The position numbers and the translations under genes were made by a program. Under the pieces are notes generated by a model that was not told the origin of the DNA, searched no databases, and worked only from the letters and a program-made list of their open reading frames with translations. Shown here in pieces: positions 8,072-15,956 of a DNA stretch of 53,770 nucleotides; position 1 is the first letter of the stretch; each line of letters begins with the position of its first letter. The stretch is taken from NCBI GenBank assembly GCA_948602995.1, contig CAPEBR010000024.1:1-53770 (forward strand), in the 5' to 3' direction. Origin of the DNA: an uncultured Dorea sp. (lineage in GTDB: Bacteria > Bacillota > Clostridia > Lachnospirales > Lachnospiraceae).

Positions 8072-8103
8072 GGGACGGGGCAATTTTAAAATTGCCCCGT
8101 CCC
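8072..8103. repeat. Perfect GC/AT palindrome, copy 1
   Basis: A 32-nt perfect palindrome with half-site GGGACGGGGCAATTTT, just after the yitT stop. Copies of the same core lie at 9772-9803 and 15141-15180, all at the 3' ends of genes. It could fold as a very stable hairpin and act as a bidirectional terminator or 3' mRNA stabiliser, although it lacks a T tract after the stem. Confidence 0.8.
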
Positions 8104-8125
8104 AAATTGAGCCGGAAGATTTTTG

Positions 8126-8154
8126 TTGAATGGACGGCTGAAAATTGTTATACT
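8126..8154 (+). promoter_or_regulatory. Promoter of the asparagine synthase-like gene
   Basis: TTGAAT at 8126-8131, a 17-nt spacer, then TATACT at 8149-8154 with an extended TG one base before the -10. It is a good SigA-type match 82 nt upstream of the start codon. It shows that the gene has its own expression signal even though the usual N-terminal coding part is missing. Confidence 0.6.
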
Positions 8155-8235
8155 GTGAAGGCAAAGGTATTTTTGGAATGGAATATTAGAAGTAAGATAT
8201 CGGAAGAGACTTAAAAGTAAGAAAGGGACGATAGG

Positions 8236-9789
8236 ATGGTTACGATTCAGGAATACAGAGGACATATTAGAAACTGGCGGGCGCTCTGCGCAGAGCTTGG
8301 GATCTCGGATTCGCTTCCGAGGGAAGAGCGGGAGAGTGAGATTTTAAGGAAGGGATATGAGACGTGGGGGCAGGATATGGCGGAGCATATGCATGGTATG
8401 TTTGCATTTGCCCTGTGGGATGAAGAGGAGGAGACGCTGTTCTGTTTAAGAGACCAGTTTGGAACAAAGCCTTTTTACTATTATATAACTGCAGACGGGA
8501 GGCTCCTTTATGGAACGACGATTCGCCGGATTCTGGAACAGCCGGGATTTGTGAAGGAATTGAATGAGGAGATGCTGCAGATTTACTTAAGCCTTACCTA
8601 TGTGGCAGGTGAGGAAACATTTTTCAAAGGGGTGAAGAAGCTTCTGCCTGGGCGTTGTCTGATCTGGAAGGATGGGAAAGCACAGATCAGGCGGTACTGG
8701 AAACCGGAGTTTCACCCGGATGACAGCAGGTCACTGGAGGACTGGGCAGACGAGATCCATACGACTCTGGAGCAGATTATGCCTGAGGTAAAGGAACCAG
8801 GGGAGGAGGCTGAGTCTTTTCTTTCTGGAGGCGTGGATTCCTCCTATGTGCTGGCGATGTCAGATATACAGATGACGGATTCCTGTGGGTATGACGAGGA
8901 GCGTTTTGATGAGTCGGGCCTTGCAGCAGAGACAGCAAAGCTTTTGGGACGAGGGAACAACAGATGCCGAATTACACCAGAGGAGTATTTTGAGATTGTT
9001 CCTTATGTCATGTACAATATGGAACAACCCCTGGGGGATGCGTCTGCCATAGCATTTGCCATAGCATGTAAGGCTGTGGCAGCGCATACGAAGATCTGTT
9101 ACTCCGGGGAGGGGTCAGATGAGTTTTTTGGCGGGTACAATATGTACCGCAATGCAGAGCGATATGGGGATAATCTTAAGACTTTCTATGTAGGAAATAC
9201 AAATATCATGAAGGAAGATGAGAAAAAGAGGATCCTTAAGAACTATTCCGAAGACCTTCTTCCGATTCACCTTGTGAAGGAGATTTACGAGGAGACAGAG
9301 GGGCTTGATCCTCTTACGAAGATGTCTGATGTAGATATCCAGATCTGGCTGGAGGGTGACATCTATCTGAACGTGGACAAGATGAGCACAGCGGCAGGGC
9401 TGGAAATCCGCATGCCTCTTACGGACAGGAGAATCTTCGACATTGCATCAAGGATGCCTTCAAAATATAAGGTAAATGAGGAACAGAACAAGGTAGCTTT
9501 CCGTACAGCGGCGGCGAAGGTATTGCCGGAAGAGATTGCATTCCGCAAAAAACTGGGCTTTATCGTGCCGATCCGTATATGGATGGCAGACGACCGGTAT
9601 AATCAGGACGTCCGGGAAAAGTTCCGCAGTGATATGGCGGCAAAATTCTTCCATATTGACGAGATCAATGCTATTTTTGATGATTATGTAGGAGGAAATT
9701 CAGATAACTGGAGAAAGGTCTGGACAATCTACACCTTCTTAGTGTGGTATGAGGAATATTTTGTTAAATTTGGGACGGGGCATTTTTAA
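8236..9789 (+). CDS. Asparagine synthase-like protein lacking the N-terminal glutaminase Cys
   Basis: 517 residues. Residues 1-150 match the later part of a class-II glutamine amidotransferase domain (GMFAFALWDEE, RDQFGTKPFYYY, LLYGTTIRRIL), but the first 70-80 residues, including the obligatory Met-Cys-Gly-Ile with the Cys nucleophile and the RRLSIID segment, are absent. The upstream DNA does not encode them. The synthetase half is complete: PP-loop SFLSGGVDSSYV near 195-207, YSGEGSDEFFGGY, and VDKMSTAAGLEIRMPLTD. I infer an ammonia-dependent or specialised amidating enzyme, or a decayed asnB. The ATG follows AAAGGGACGATAGG. The last residues (GTGHF) come from the palindrome shared with the convergent ABC gene. 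Confidence 0.8.
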   Translation: MVTIQEYRGHIRNWRALCAELGISDSLPREERESEILRKGYETWGQDMAEHMHGMFAFALWDEEEETLFCLRDQFGTKPFYYYITADGRLLYGTTIRRILEQPGFVKELNEEMLQIYLSLTYVAGEETFFKGVKKLLPGRCLIWKDGKAQIRRYWKPEFHPDDSRSLEDWADEIHTTLEQIMPEVKEPGEEAESFLSGGVDSSYVLAMSDIQMTDSCGYDEERFDESGLAAETAKLLGRGNNRCRITPEEYFEIVPYVMYNMEQPLGDASAIAFAIACKAVAAHTKICYSGEGSDEFFGGYNMYRNAERYGDNLKTFYVGNTNIMKEDEKKRILKNYSEDLLPIHLVKEIYEETEGLDPLTKMSDVDIQIWLEGDIYLNVDKMSTAAGLEIRMPLTDRRIFDIASRMPSKYKVNEEQNKVAFRTAAAKVLPEEIAFRKKLGFIVPIRIWMADDRYNQDVREKFRSDMAAKFFHIDEINAIFDDYVGGNSDNWRKVWTIYTFLVWYEEYFVKFGTGHF

Positions 9790-9803
9790 AAATGCCCCGT
9801 CCC
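9772..9803. repeat. Perfect palindrome, copy 2, holding the 3' ends of two convergent genes
   Basis: A 32-nt perfect palindrome with half-site GGGACGGGGCATTTTT. The plus-strand stop (9787-9789) and the minus-strand stop (9786-9788) overlap at its centre. Because the sequence is symmetric, both proteins end in the same residues GTGHF. It is a likely bidirectional terminator for the converging transcripts. Confidence 0.85.
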
Positions 9804-10580
9804 CATATAGCCTGAGAGGAATTGCCGGGTTCTTTCTTCAGCAGGGTGTCCGAAGATCTGGGATGGCGCTCCCTGTTCTACGATCACTCCATCGTCCATG
9901 AAGATGATGTGATTTGCTACGTCTCTGGCGAATGCCATCTCGTGAGTTACGATTACCATGGTGGTGTTTCCGTCGGCAAGGTTGCGGATTACCCGGAGCA
10001 CTTCCCCTGTAAGTTCCGGGTCGAGCGCGGATGTGGGCTCATCGAAGCAGAGGATGTCGGGCTTTAGTGCAAGGGCGCGTGCGATGGCAACGCGCTGGCA
10101 TTGGCCGCCGGAGAGCTGATGCGGGTAGTTGTCCATCCGGTTTTCAAGACCCATCTGTGCGAGAAGCGCCTCTGCCTGTGCGCGGATTTCTTCGTGGATG
10201 TCTTTCTTTTTTGCCTTATAATCAGGGCGTTCCTTTGCAAGGAGCTCCGTTGCCAGCATGGTATTTTCCAGTGCCGTATACTGTGGAAACAGATGGAAGG
10301 ACTGGAATACCAGACCGAAATGAAGCCTTTTTTTACGGATGGCTGATTCGATTCTTGTTGACGGATCATTTGCGTCAAAGAGGGTTTCGCTGTTTACACG
10401 GATGATGCCCTGGTCAGGCGTTTCCAAAAAGTTCAGACACCGCAGAAGCGTTGTTTTTCCGCTTCCAGAGGAGCCGATAATGGAAACTGCCTGTCCCTTT
10501 TCCAGTGAAAAGCTGATATCCTTTAATACTTCTGTCTGATGAAAGGATTTGCATATGTGTTCGACTTCTAAGATTGGCAT
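9786..10580 (-). CDS. Polar amino-acid ABC transporter, ATP-binding subunit
   Basis: 264-residue ATPase of the GlnQ/TcyC type: Walker A GSSGSGKTT, Q-loop FQSFHLFPQYTALEN, signature LSGGQCQRVAIARALA, Walker B DILCFDEPTSALDPE, and the H-loop in VIVTHEMAFA. It energises import of a polar amino acid with the permease and binding protein directly upstream on the same strand. I chose MPILEVEH (10580) because AAAGGGGG lies 7 nt before it; the frame continues upstream to 10631, but that part overlaps the permease gene and is not conserved. The last five residues, GTGHF, are templated by the palindrome and are not part of the usual fold. Confidence 0.9.
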   Translation of the reverse strand: MPILEVEHICKSFHQTEVLKDISFSLEKGQAVSIIGSSGSGKTTLLRCLNFLETPDQGIIRVNSETLFDANDPSTRIESAIRKKRLHFGLVFQSFHLFPQYTALENTMLATELLAKERPDYKAKKKDIHEEIRAQAEALLAQMGLENRMDNYPHQLSGGQCQRVAIARALALKPDILCFDEPTSALDPELTGEVLRVIRNLADGNTTMVIVTHEMAFARDVANHIIFMDDGVIVEQGAPSQIFGHPAEERTRQFLSGYMGTGHF

Positions 10581-10593
10581 GATCATTCCCCCT

Positions 10594-11280
10594 TTATCTA
10601 AAATAATCCAGCTTCTTTTCCAGGCGTCCAAGAAGCATTGTCAGTATACCATTGAAAATCAAATAGTATACGGCTGTAAAGAATAATGGCCAGATCGCAC
10701 CAGAAATACCGTGGGACCCTTTCATAAAGGCCTGCCCTGCCCAGATGATTTCCTGAAGTGCGATGATACGGGCAAGGGATGTATCCTTTACGAGGGTAAT
10801 GATCTCATTGGACATCGGCGGGACGATGCGCTTGATCATCTGGAGAAGCGTGATCTTAAAGAAAATCTGAGGCTTTGTCATGCCAAGCACAAGACCGGCT
10901 TCCTCCTGGCCTATGGGTACACTTTGGATACCGCCCCGGTATATTTCAGAAAAATAGCATGCATAATTGAAGATAAATGATACGGATGCTGCTAAAAACC
11001 GTCCTGCCTCGCCGCTCCCCCAGATGGGGTTATGCAGTACAAGACCAGGAAAATAGTAAATGATAAGGAGCTGGATCATCAGAGGAGTTCCCCGGATGAT
11101 CCAGACGATCAGCTTTGTAAGATAGCTGAGGGGCCAGAACCGGGACATGGAGCCAAAGGCAATCACAAGTCCAAGCGGAAAAGCGCCAGTCAGCGTTACA
11201 AAGAAAAGCTTTAAGGTCTGCAGGAAGCCGATGTTCAGCGATTCAACGACAATCGGCAGCTGCTCTGATATTTGTCCCAT
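10594..11280 (-). CDS. Polar amino-acid ABC transporter permease
   Basis: 228-residue inner-membrane permease of the HisM/GlnP family with about five hydrophobic segments. It has the IIRGTPLMIQLLIIYY start motif and the coupling-helix EAA region (GQEEAGLVLGMTKPQIFFKI). An N-terminal QTLKLFFVTLTGAFPLGLVI helix precedes the transport core. It forms the channel for the amino acid, probably as a homodimer since only one permease gene is present. It lies between the binding protein (upstream, about 60 nt apart) and the ATPase (13 nt downstream), so the three genes form one minus-strand operon. Confidence 0.9.
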   Translation of the reverse strand: MGQISEQLPIVVESLNIGFLQTLKLFFVTLTGAFPLGLVIAFGSMSRFWPLSYLTKLIVWIIRGTPLMIQLLIIYYFPGLVLHNPIWGSGEAGRFLAASVSFIFNYACYFSEIYRGGIQSVPIGQEEAGLVLGMTKPQIFFKITLLQMIKRIVPPMSNEIITLVKDTSLARIIALQEIIWAGQAFMKGSHGISGAIWPLFFTAVYYLIFNGILTMLLGRLEKKLDYFR

Positions 11281-11340
11281 AATTTGTTCCTCGGATCTTT
11301 TGTCTGTTACTGTGCATAAAGTTTCGCAGCTATGGATGGC

Positions 11341-12189
11341 TTACTGCTCAATAACTGCAGCCTGGACGCCGTATTTTTCCGCACATTCTGTCATACTGCC
11401 ATCACTGTAGCTTTTTGCAAAGAAATCGTTCAGCGCTGCTGCGAGATCAGAGCCTTTGCGGAAGCCAACGCCATATTCTTCGCTGTTTAAACCGCATGTA
11501 TAGGTAAGATCCTTATAACCAGTGCCTTCTCCTACCATGGCAGCAGCCATAAGTGAATCAATTACAGCAGCGTCAGAGGTTCCGGCAGCAACCTCCATCA
11601 GGGCATCTGCCTGTGACTTTACGGCGGTACAATTAAGGTCCAACGCCTGAATCTCAGCCTCGCCTGCGCTTCCTGCCTCCACGGCAAAGGTAAGATCAGA
11701 AAGGCTGTCTGTGTCCTGGTACTTGTCAGCCACATTCGAAGGAACGATTACAACCTGGGCATTGTTGCAGTATGCCTTAGAGCATTCCATAGAGCTTGTC
11801 ACTTCATCTGTAAGTGTCATCCCGTTCCATACACAGTCGATCGTCTTGCCGTCAAGCTCCATAATCTTATTATCCCAGTCGATCTCTACAAATTCAGCCT
11901 TGACGCCAAGGCTCTCTGCAAATGCTTTTGCCATGTCGGCGTCGAATCCAATCCACTCGTCACCGTCTCCCTTATAATCCATGGGTTCAAAGTCCGTGAT
12001 GCCGACTACCAGTGTTCCTTTATCCTTTACATAAGCCATATCACTGTCAGAAGAGGCATCGGATCCAGCGTCAGAGCCGGAAGAGCCAGAGTCAGAAGAG
12101 CCGGAACCAGAATCAGACTTTGCGCTGCCGCATGCGGTTAAAGTAAGAAGCATGCTCATTGTTAATAATAGTACAAGTAATTTTTTCAT
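11341..12189 (-). CDS. Amino-acid ABC transporter substrate-binding lipoprotein
   Basis: 282-residue SBP_bac_3 family lipoprotein. A signal peptide with lipobox LTAC leads to Cys20, followed by a long low-complexity Ser/Gly/Asp linker (about residues 24-50). The periplasmic-binding fold then starts VKDKGTLVVGITDFEPMDYK, with the typical FDADMAKAFAESLGV and WDNKIMELDGKTIDCVWNGM segments. It captures a polar amino acid outside the membrane. AGAGGAG lies just before the ATG. It is the first gene of the operon, with its own promoter upstream. The ligand cannot be told from the sequence. Confidence 0.9.
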   Translation of the reverse strand: MKKLLVLLLTMSMLLTLTACGSAKSDSGSGSSDSGSSGSDAGSDASSDSDMAYVKDKGTLVVGITDFEPMDYKGDGDEWIGFDADMAKAFAESLGVKAEFVEIDWDNKIMELDGKTIDCVWNGMTLTDEVTSSMECSKAYCNNAQVVIVPSNVADKYQDTDSLSDLTFAVEAGSAGEAEIQALDLNCTAVKSQADALMEVAAGTSDAAVIDSLMAAAMVGEGTGYKDLTYTCGLNSEEYGVGFRKGSDLAAALNDFFAKSYSDGSMTECAEKYGVQAAVIEQ

Positions 12190-12233
12190 AATAAATACTC
12201 CTCTTAATATTCTTTTTTTGTCATCACGCTACT

Positions 12234-12262
12234 ATATTATCAATTTACTATAATAAAGTCAA
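12234..12262 (-). promoter_or_regulatory. Promoter of the amino-acid ABC operon
   Basis: On the minus strand TTGACT (12257-12262), a 17-nt spacer, then TAATAT (12234-12239), about 45 nt before the start of the binding-protein gene. It is a near-consensus SigA promoter. No T-box or attenuator structure is evident in the short leader. Confidence 0.7.
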
Positions 12263-12296
12263 GCAATACTTTACCCGGATACTGTGCAGGGGGCAC

Positions 12297-12429
12297 GTTA
12301 CTGTTCACACAGGTCTGTGCATTTACTGCACAGACCGTAAGAAAGTGATTCAGGAGTGAGCAAATCCCATTCGCGAAGCGAATTTCAGATGGATTTGCGA
12401 ATGTTACTGTGAACGGAGTGAATAGTAAC
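12297..12429 (+). repeat. Structured MITE-like repeat, copy B
   Basis: 133 bp, the same length as copy A. The ends are GTTACTGTTCAC (12297-12308) and GTGAATAGTAAC (12418-12429). The first hairpin is GGTCTGTGC, loop ATTTACT, GCACAGACC (12312-12336). Compared with copy A, paired positions of the stem change together. The second hairpin has the same CAAATCC/GGATTTG arms. It lies between the divergent amino-acid ABC operon and the ECF operon, and no clear target duplication is visible. Confidence 0.8.
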
Positions 12430-12439
12430 GATCATGATC

Positions 12440-12468
12440 TTGAAAAATGGTCTTAAGTGTCGTACAAT
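12440..12468 (+). promoter_or_regulatory. Promoter of the ECF operon
   Basis: TTGAAA (12440-12445), a 17-nt spacer, and TACAAT (12463-12468), 46 nt upstream of ecfA1. It begins 11 nt after the end of repeat copy B, so the repeat forms the upstream boundary of this promoter. Confidence 0.65.
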
Positions 12469-12514
12469 AGTGAAAAAGTAATTGTAACTATTGTAGGTAC
12501 GGAGGCAGGCATCC

Positions 12515-13372
12515 ATGGGCAGAACAATGATTCAGACTGAAAAACTGATATATGAATATGAGAGACGGGACGAGGAGGGAAATGTGGTAGGCACATCCCG
12601 GGCGATTGACCAGGTGGACCTGGAGGCAGTGGAGGGACAGTTCATCGCCATCCTCGGGCACAATGGTTCCGGGAAATCCACTCTTGCCAAGCATATGAAT
12701 GCAATCCTGGTTCCCACAGGAGGGACGATGTGGGTAGACGGGCGGAATACAAAGGAGCCAGAGGAGTTGTGGAATGTACGTCAGTCTGCAGGTATGGTAT
12801 TCCAGAATCCGGATAACCAGATCATCGGAACAGTTGTGGAGGAGGACGTCGGCTTTGGTCCTGAGAATCTGGGAGTTCCCACGGATGAGATCTGGAAGCG
12901 GGTGGAAGAGAGTCTGAAGGCAGTGGGGATGATTTCCTATCGGCATCATTCCCCGAATAAGCTGTCTGGCGGGCAGAAACAGCGCGTTGCGATTGCAGGT
13001 GTAGTGGCCATGGAGCCGAAGTGCATTGTGCTGGATGAGCCTACGGCCATGCTTGACCCGGTTGGAAGAAAAGAAGTATTAAAGACAGTGCAGAAGCTTC
13101 GCGAAAAAAAGGGCGTTACAGTGATTCTGATTACCCATTATATGGAAGAGGTTATAGATGCAGACAAGATCTATGTGATGGATCACGGACATATTGTAAT
13201 GGAAGGAACGCCAAAGGAAATATTTTCACGGGTGGACGAGCTGAAAGGCTACCGCCTGGACGTGCCGCAGGTTACTCTTCTTGCAGATGAGCTGAAAAAA
13301 AGAGGGCTTGCGATACCGGAGGGAATACTAAGAAAAGAGGAGTTAGTGGATTATTTATGTCAATTAGATTAG
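12515..13372 (+). CDS. ecfA1: Energy-coupling factor transporter ATPase EcfA1
   Basis: 285-residue ATPase of the CbiO/EcfA type with Walker A GHNGSGKSTLAKH, Q-loop VFQNPDNQIIGTVVEEDVGFG, signature KLSGGQKQRVAIAGVVAMEP, Walker B CIVLDEPTAMLDPVG and H-loop LITHYMEEV. With EcfA2 it forms the heterodimeric motor that drives vitamin or metal uptake through EcfT and exchangeable S components. GGAGG lies 9 nt before ATG 12515. It overlaps ecfA2 by 16 nt, a sign of translational coupling. No S-component gene is present in the window, which fits a shared group-II ECF module. Confidence 0.93.
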   Translation: MGRTMIQTEKLIYEYERRDEEGNVVGTSRAIDQVDLEAVEGQFIAILGHNGSGKSTLAKHMNAILVPTGGTMWVDGRNTKEPEELWNVRQSAGMVFQNPDNQIIGTVVEEDVGFGPENLGVPTDEIWKRVEESLKAVGMISYRHHSPNKLSGGQKQRVAIAGVVAMEPKCIVLDEPTAMLDPVGRKEVLKTVQKLREKKGVTVILITHYMEEVIDADKIYVMDHGHIVMEGTPKEIFSRVDELKGYRLDVPQVTLLADELKKRGLAIPEGILRKEELVDYLCQLD

Positions 13373-14202
13373 AGAATCTCAATTATGTATACAGTCCGGG
13401 CACGGCATATGAAAAGCATGCCTTAAAGGACGTGAGTCTTACGATTCCCCATGGAGAATTTGCTGGGATTATCGGTCATACCGGCTCAGGGAAATCAACA
13501 CTGATCCAGCACCTTAACGGACTGATCCGGGCAACCTCCGGGCAGATCTATTATAATGAAGAAAATATTTACCAGGATGGATATAATATGAAGGAGCTTC
13601 GAAGCCAGGTAGGACTTGTATTCCAGTATCCGGAGCATCAGCTGTTCGAGATCGATGTGATGACAGATGTATGCTTCGGGCCGAAAAACCAGGGACTTAC
13701 TTTGGATGAATGCAGGGAACGGGCACTGGAGGCCCTGAGGCTTGTAGGACTTAAGGAAAAATATTATAAGTCTTCTCCCTTCGAATTGTCCGGCGGACAG
13801 AAGCGCCGGGCGGCTATTGCCGGTGTTCTTGCCATGCGTCCCAGGGTACTGGTACTTGACGAACCCACGGCTGGTCTTGACCCAAAGGGACGGGATGATA
13901 TTCTGGAACAGATTGCATACCTGCACAGGCAGACAGACATGACCGTAATTCTGGTTTCCCACAGCATGGAAGACATTGCACGCTATGCGGACCGGATTAT
14001 CGTGATGAACCATGGTGAGGTGATGTATAACGATGAACCTAAAAAAGTATTTGCGCATTTCAGGGAATTGGAAGAGGTAGGCCTTGCAGCCCCGCAGGTG
14101 ACCTATATCATGCATGACTTAAAAGAGCGGGGATTCACTGTGGACGCCGGTGTGACAACCGTAGAAGAGGCAGCAGACGAGATTATGGCTGCCATGAGGT
14201 AA
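13357..14202 (+). CDS. ecfA2: Energy-coupling factor transporter ATPase EcfA2
   Basis: 281-residue second ECF ATPase: Walker A GHTGSGKSTLIQHLNGL, Q-loop VFQYPEHQLFEIDVMTDVCF, signature LSGGQKRRAAIAGVLAMRP, Walker B LVLDEPTAGLDPKGRDD and H-loop LVSHSMEDIA. The QYPEHQLFE form of the Q-loop is typical of EcfA2 and separates it from EcfA1 just upstream. The start overlaps the end of ecfA1. Downstream, a 108-nt gap that holds a degenerate repeat separates it from ecfT, unlike the tight spacing usual for this operon. Confidence 0.93.
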   Translation: MSIRLENLNYVYSPGTAYEKHALKDVSLTIPHGEFAGIIGHTGSGKSTLIQHLNGLIRATSGQIYYNEENIYQDGYNMKELRSQVGLVFQYPEHQLFEIDVMTDVCFGPKNQGLTLDECRERALEALRLVGLKEKYYKSSPFELSGGQKRRAAIAGVLAMRPRVLVLDEPTAGLDPKGRDDILEQIAYLHRQTDMTVILVSHSMEDIARYADRIIVMNHGEVMYNDEPKKVFAHFRELEEVGLAAPQVTYIMHDLKERGFTVDAGVTTVEEAADEIMAAMR

Positions 14203-14286
14203 CAGTTCAGAAAGGTCTGCGTACTTGCTGCGCTGGCCGTCCGGGCTGTTACGCCATGAGCGGACAGCCAGTCCGTGAACCATAAC
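14202..14286 (+). repeat. Degenerate relative of the MITE-like repeat
   Basis: After the ecfA2 stop the sequence has AACAGTTCAGAAAGGTCTGC, like the left end of copy B, and ends in GTTACGCCATGAGCGG...CCGTGAACCATAAC, like the right-end hairpin of copy C. The middle is shortened. It separates ecfA2 from ecfT. The similarity is partial, so I hold this at low confidence. Confidence 0.35.
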
Positions 14287-14310
14287 AGATTATGCATTGG
14301 AGACAGAAAA

Positions 14311-15135
14311 ATGATTCGAGACATTACAATAGGACAATATTATCCGGCAAAAAGCGTACTGCACAGGCTTGACCCAAGAGTAAAGCTTGTGTCTACCCTG
14401 CTGTATTTAATTTCATTATTTTTATTCAAAAGCATTCCGGGGTATATCATGGCAACCCTGTTTCTTTTTGGGGTGATACGTGCATCAAAAGTTCCCTTTA
14501 AGCACATCGTAAAGGGCTTAAGAGCAGTAGTCATGCTGCTGATGATTACCGTAATTTTTAATCTTTTCCTCACAAGGGACGGGGCAGTGCTGTTCCATAA
14601 GTGGATCTTTACGATCACAGAGGGCGGACTTAGAACAGCAGTCTACATGACCATCCGCCTGATCTATCTGATCATCGGCTCATCACTTATGACATTTACC
14701 ACAACCCCCAATGAGCTGACAGATGGAATCGAAAAGCTTCTGTATCCCCTTAACAAGTTACATGTTCCCGTGCATGAGGTGGCAATGATGATGTCAATCG
14801 CATTGCGCTTTATCCCGATTCTGCTGGAAGAAACCGACAAGATTATGAAAGCACAGATTGCCCGCGGCGCGGACTTAGAAAGCGGCAACATGATCCAGAG
14901 AGCAAAGAGCATGATCCCAATCCTGGTGCCCTTATTCGTGTCCGCCTTCCGCCGGGCAAATGACCTTGCCATGGCAATGGAGGCGAGATGCTACAGGGGC
15001 GGGGAGGGCCGGACAAAGATGAACCCCCTTCATTACAAAACCAGAGATAGAATTGCGTATATTGTTGTAATTGTATATGTAATAGGAGTGTTTTTGGTGG
15101 GAAGGTACGTACCACTGGGGATCTGGATCTTTTAA
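14311..15135 (+). CDS. ecfT: ECF transporter transmembrane subunit EcfT
   Basis: 274-residue membrane protein starting MIRDITIGQYYPAKSVLHRL, then DPRVKLVSTLLYLISLF, the usual EcfT opening. It has five or so hydrophobic segments and the two coupling motifs that contact the ATPases, AQIARGAD near residue 185-195 and AMEARCYRGGEGR near 225-235. It links the EcfA1/A2 motor to S components. GGAG lies before ATG 14311; an upstream in-frame GTG at 14275 would add 12 residues encoded by repeat-like DNA, so I did not use it. A 40-nt perfect palindrome follows the stop. Confidence 0.92.
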   Translation: MIRDITIGQYYPAKSVLHRLDPRVKLVSTLLYLISLFLFKSIPGYIMATLFLFGVIRASKVPFKHIVKGLRAVVMLLMITVIFNLFLTRDGAVLFHKWIFTITEGGLRTAVYMTIRLIYLIIGSSLMTFTTTPNELTDGIEKLLYPLNKLHVPVHEVAMMMSIALRFIPILLEETDKIMKAQIARGADLESGNMIQRAKSMIPILVPLFVSAFRRANDLAMAMEARCYRGGEGRTKMNPLHYKTRDRIAYIVVIVYVIGVFLVGRYVPLGIWIF

Positions 15136-15140
15136 TTGTA

Positions 15141-15180
15141 GTCGGGGACGGGGCAATTTTAAAATTGCCCCGTCCCCGAC
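15141..15180. repeat. Perfect 40-nt palindrome, copy 3
   Basis: The longest copy of the family, with half-site GTCGGGGACGGGGCAATTTT repeated as its reverse complement. It lies between ecfT and truA. It may terminate or attenuate transcription, or mark a processing site between the two genes. Confidence 0.8.
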
Positions 15181-15200
15181 TGGAATTCGGAGGAAATTGT

Positions 15201-15956
15201 ATGAAAAGAGTGAGAATTGTTGTTGCCTATGATGGCACGGATTACTGCGGATGGCAGATTCAGCCGAACGGGATTACGATTGAAGAGGTGCTGAACCGGG
15301 AGATTGGCAGGCTGACTGGGGAGGAGATCCGCATCATTGGTGCAAGCCGGACGGATTCGGGGGTACATGCGCTGGGGAATGTGGCGGTATTTGATACATC
15401 ATCGCGGATTCCGCCGGAGCGTATGGCGTATGCCATAAACCAGCGCATGCCAGAGGATATTGTGATTGTGCGTTCTGAGGAGGTGACTGCGGACTGGCAT
15501 CCGAGATACCGGGATGGGATTACGAAGATTTATGAGTATCATATCTATAATCACGGGACTCCGAATCCCCTGAAGAGGCGTTACAGTACCTATATTTCGT
15601 TTCCCCTGGATGTGGGGAGGATGCAGGAGGGGGCGGCTTATCTGATCGGGGAGCATGACTTTGCAAGTTTTTGTAATGTGAAAACGAATGCATCAGATAC
15701 GGTGAGGACGGTTCAGGATATCAGCATTACGGCCAGGGGGACGGATCTTACGATCCGTGTTACGGGAAATGGGTTTTTGTATAATATGGTGCGGATTATT
15801 GCGGGGACTTTGATTCGTGTGGGGCGTGGTTTTTATGCGCCGGAGAGAATCCGGGATATTTTAGAAGCAAAGGAACGGACGGCGGACGGGGTGACTGCGC
15901 CGCCAAATGGATTAGTGTTAGTGGGGATTGATTATGGAGAACCGGATTTATTTTGA
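15201..15956 (+). CDS. truA: tRNA pseudouridine(38-40) synthase TruA
   Basis: 251 residues. It isomerises uridines 38-40 in the tRNA anticodon stem-loop. MKRVRIVVAYDGTDYCGWQI is the family opening, and the catalytic Asp52 lies in GASRTDSGVHALG. Further motifs are KIYEYHIYN, the DFASFCNVK segment and GNGFLYNMVRIIAGTLIRVG. I chose ATG 15201 because CGGAGG lies 7 nt before it; the frame's earlier TTG at 15165 lies inside the palindrome. truA after ecfT is the conserved Firmicutes order. The last 23 nt overlap the following gene. Confidence 0.95.
   Translation: MKRVRIVVAYDGTDYCGWQIQPNGITIEEVLNREIGRLTGEEIRIIGASRTDSGVHALGNVAVFDTSSRIPPERMAYAINQRMPEDIVIVRSEEVTADWHPRYRDGITKIYEYHIYNHGTPNPLKRRYSTYISFPLDVGRMQEGAAYLIGEHDFASFCNVKTNASDTVRTVQDISITARGTDLTIRVTGNGFLYNMVRIIAGTLIRVGRGFYAPERIRDILEAKERTADGVTAPPNGLVLVGIDYGEPDLF

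Noticed and set aside
9810..10580. Plus-strand open frames across the amino-acid ABC ATPase gene
   Set aside because: They are antisense to a complete ATPase and lack start signals or domains.
13495..14115. Minus-strand open frame (206 codons) inside ecfA2
   Set aside because: Antisense to a complete ATPase with all motifs; composition typical of shadow frames.
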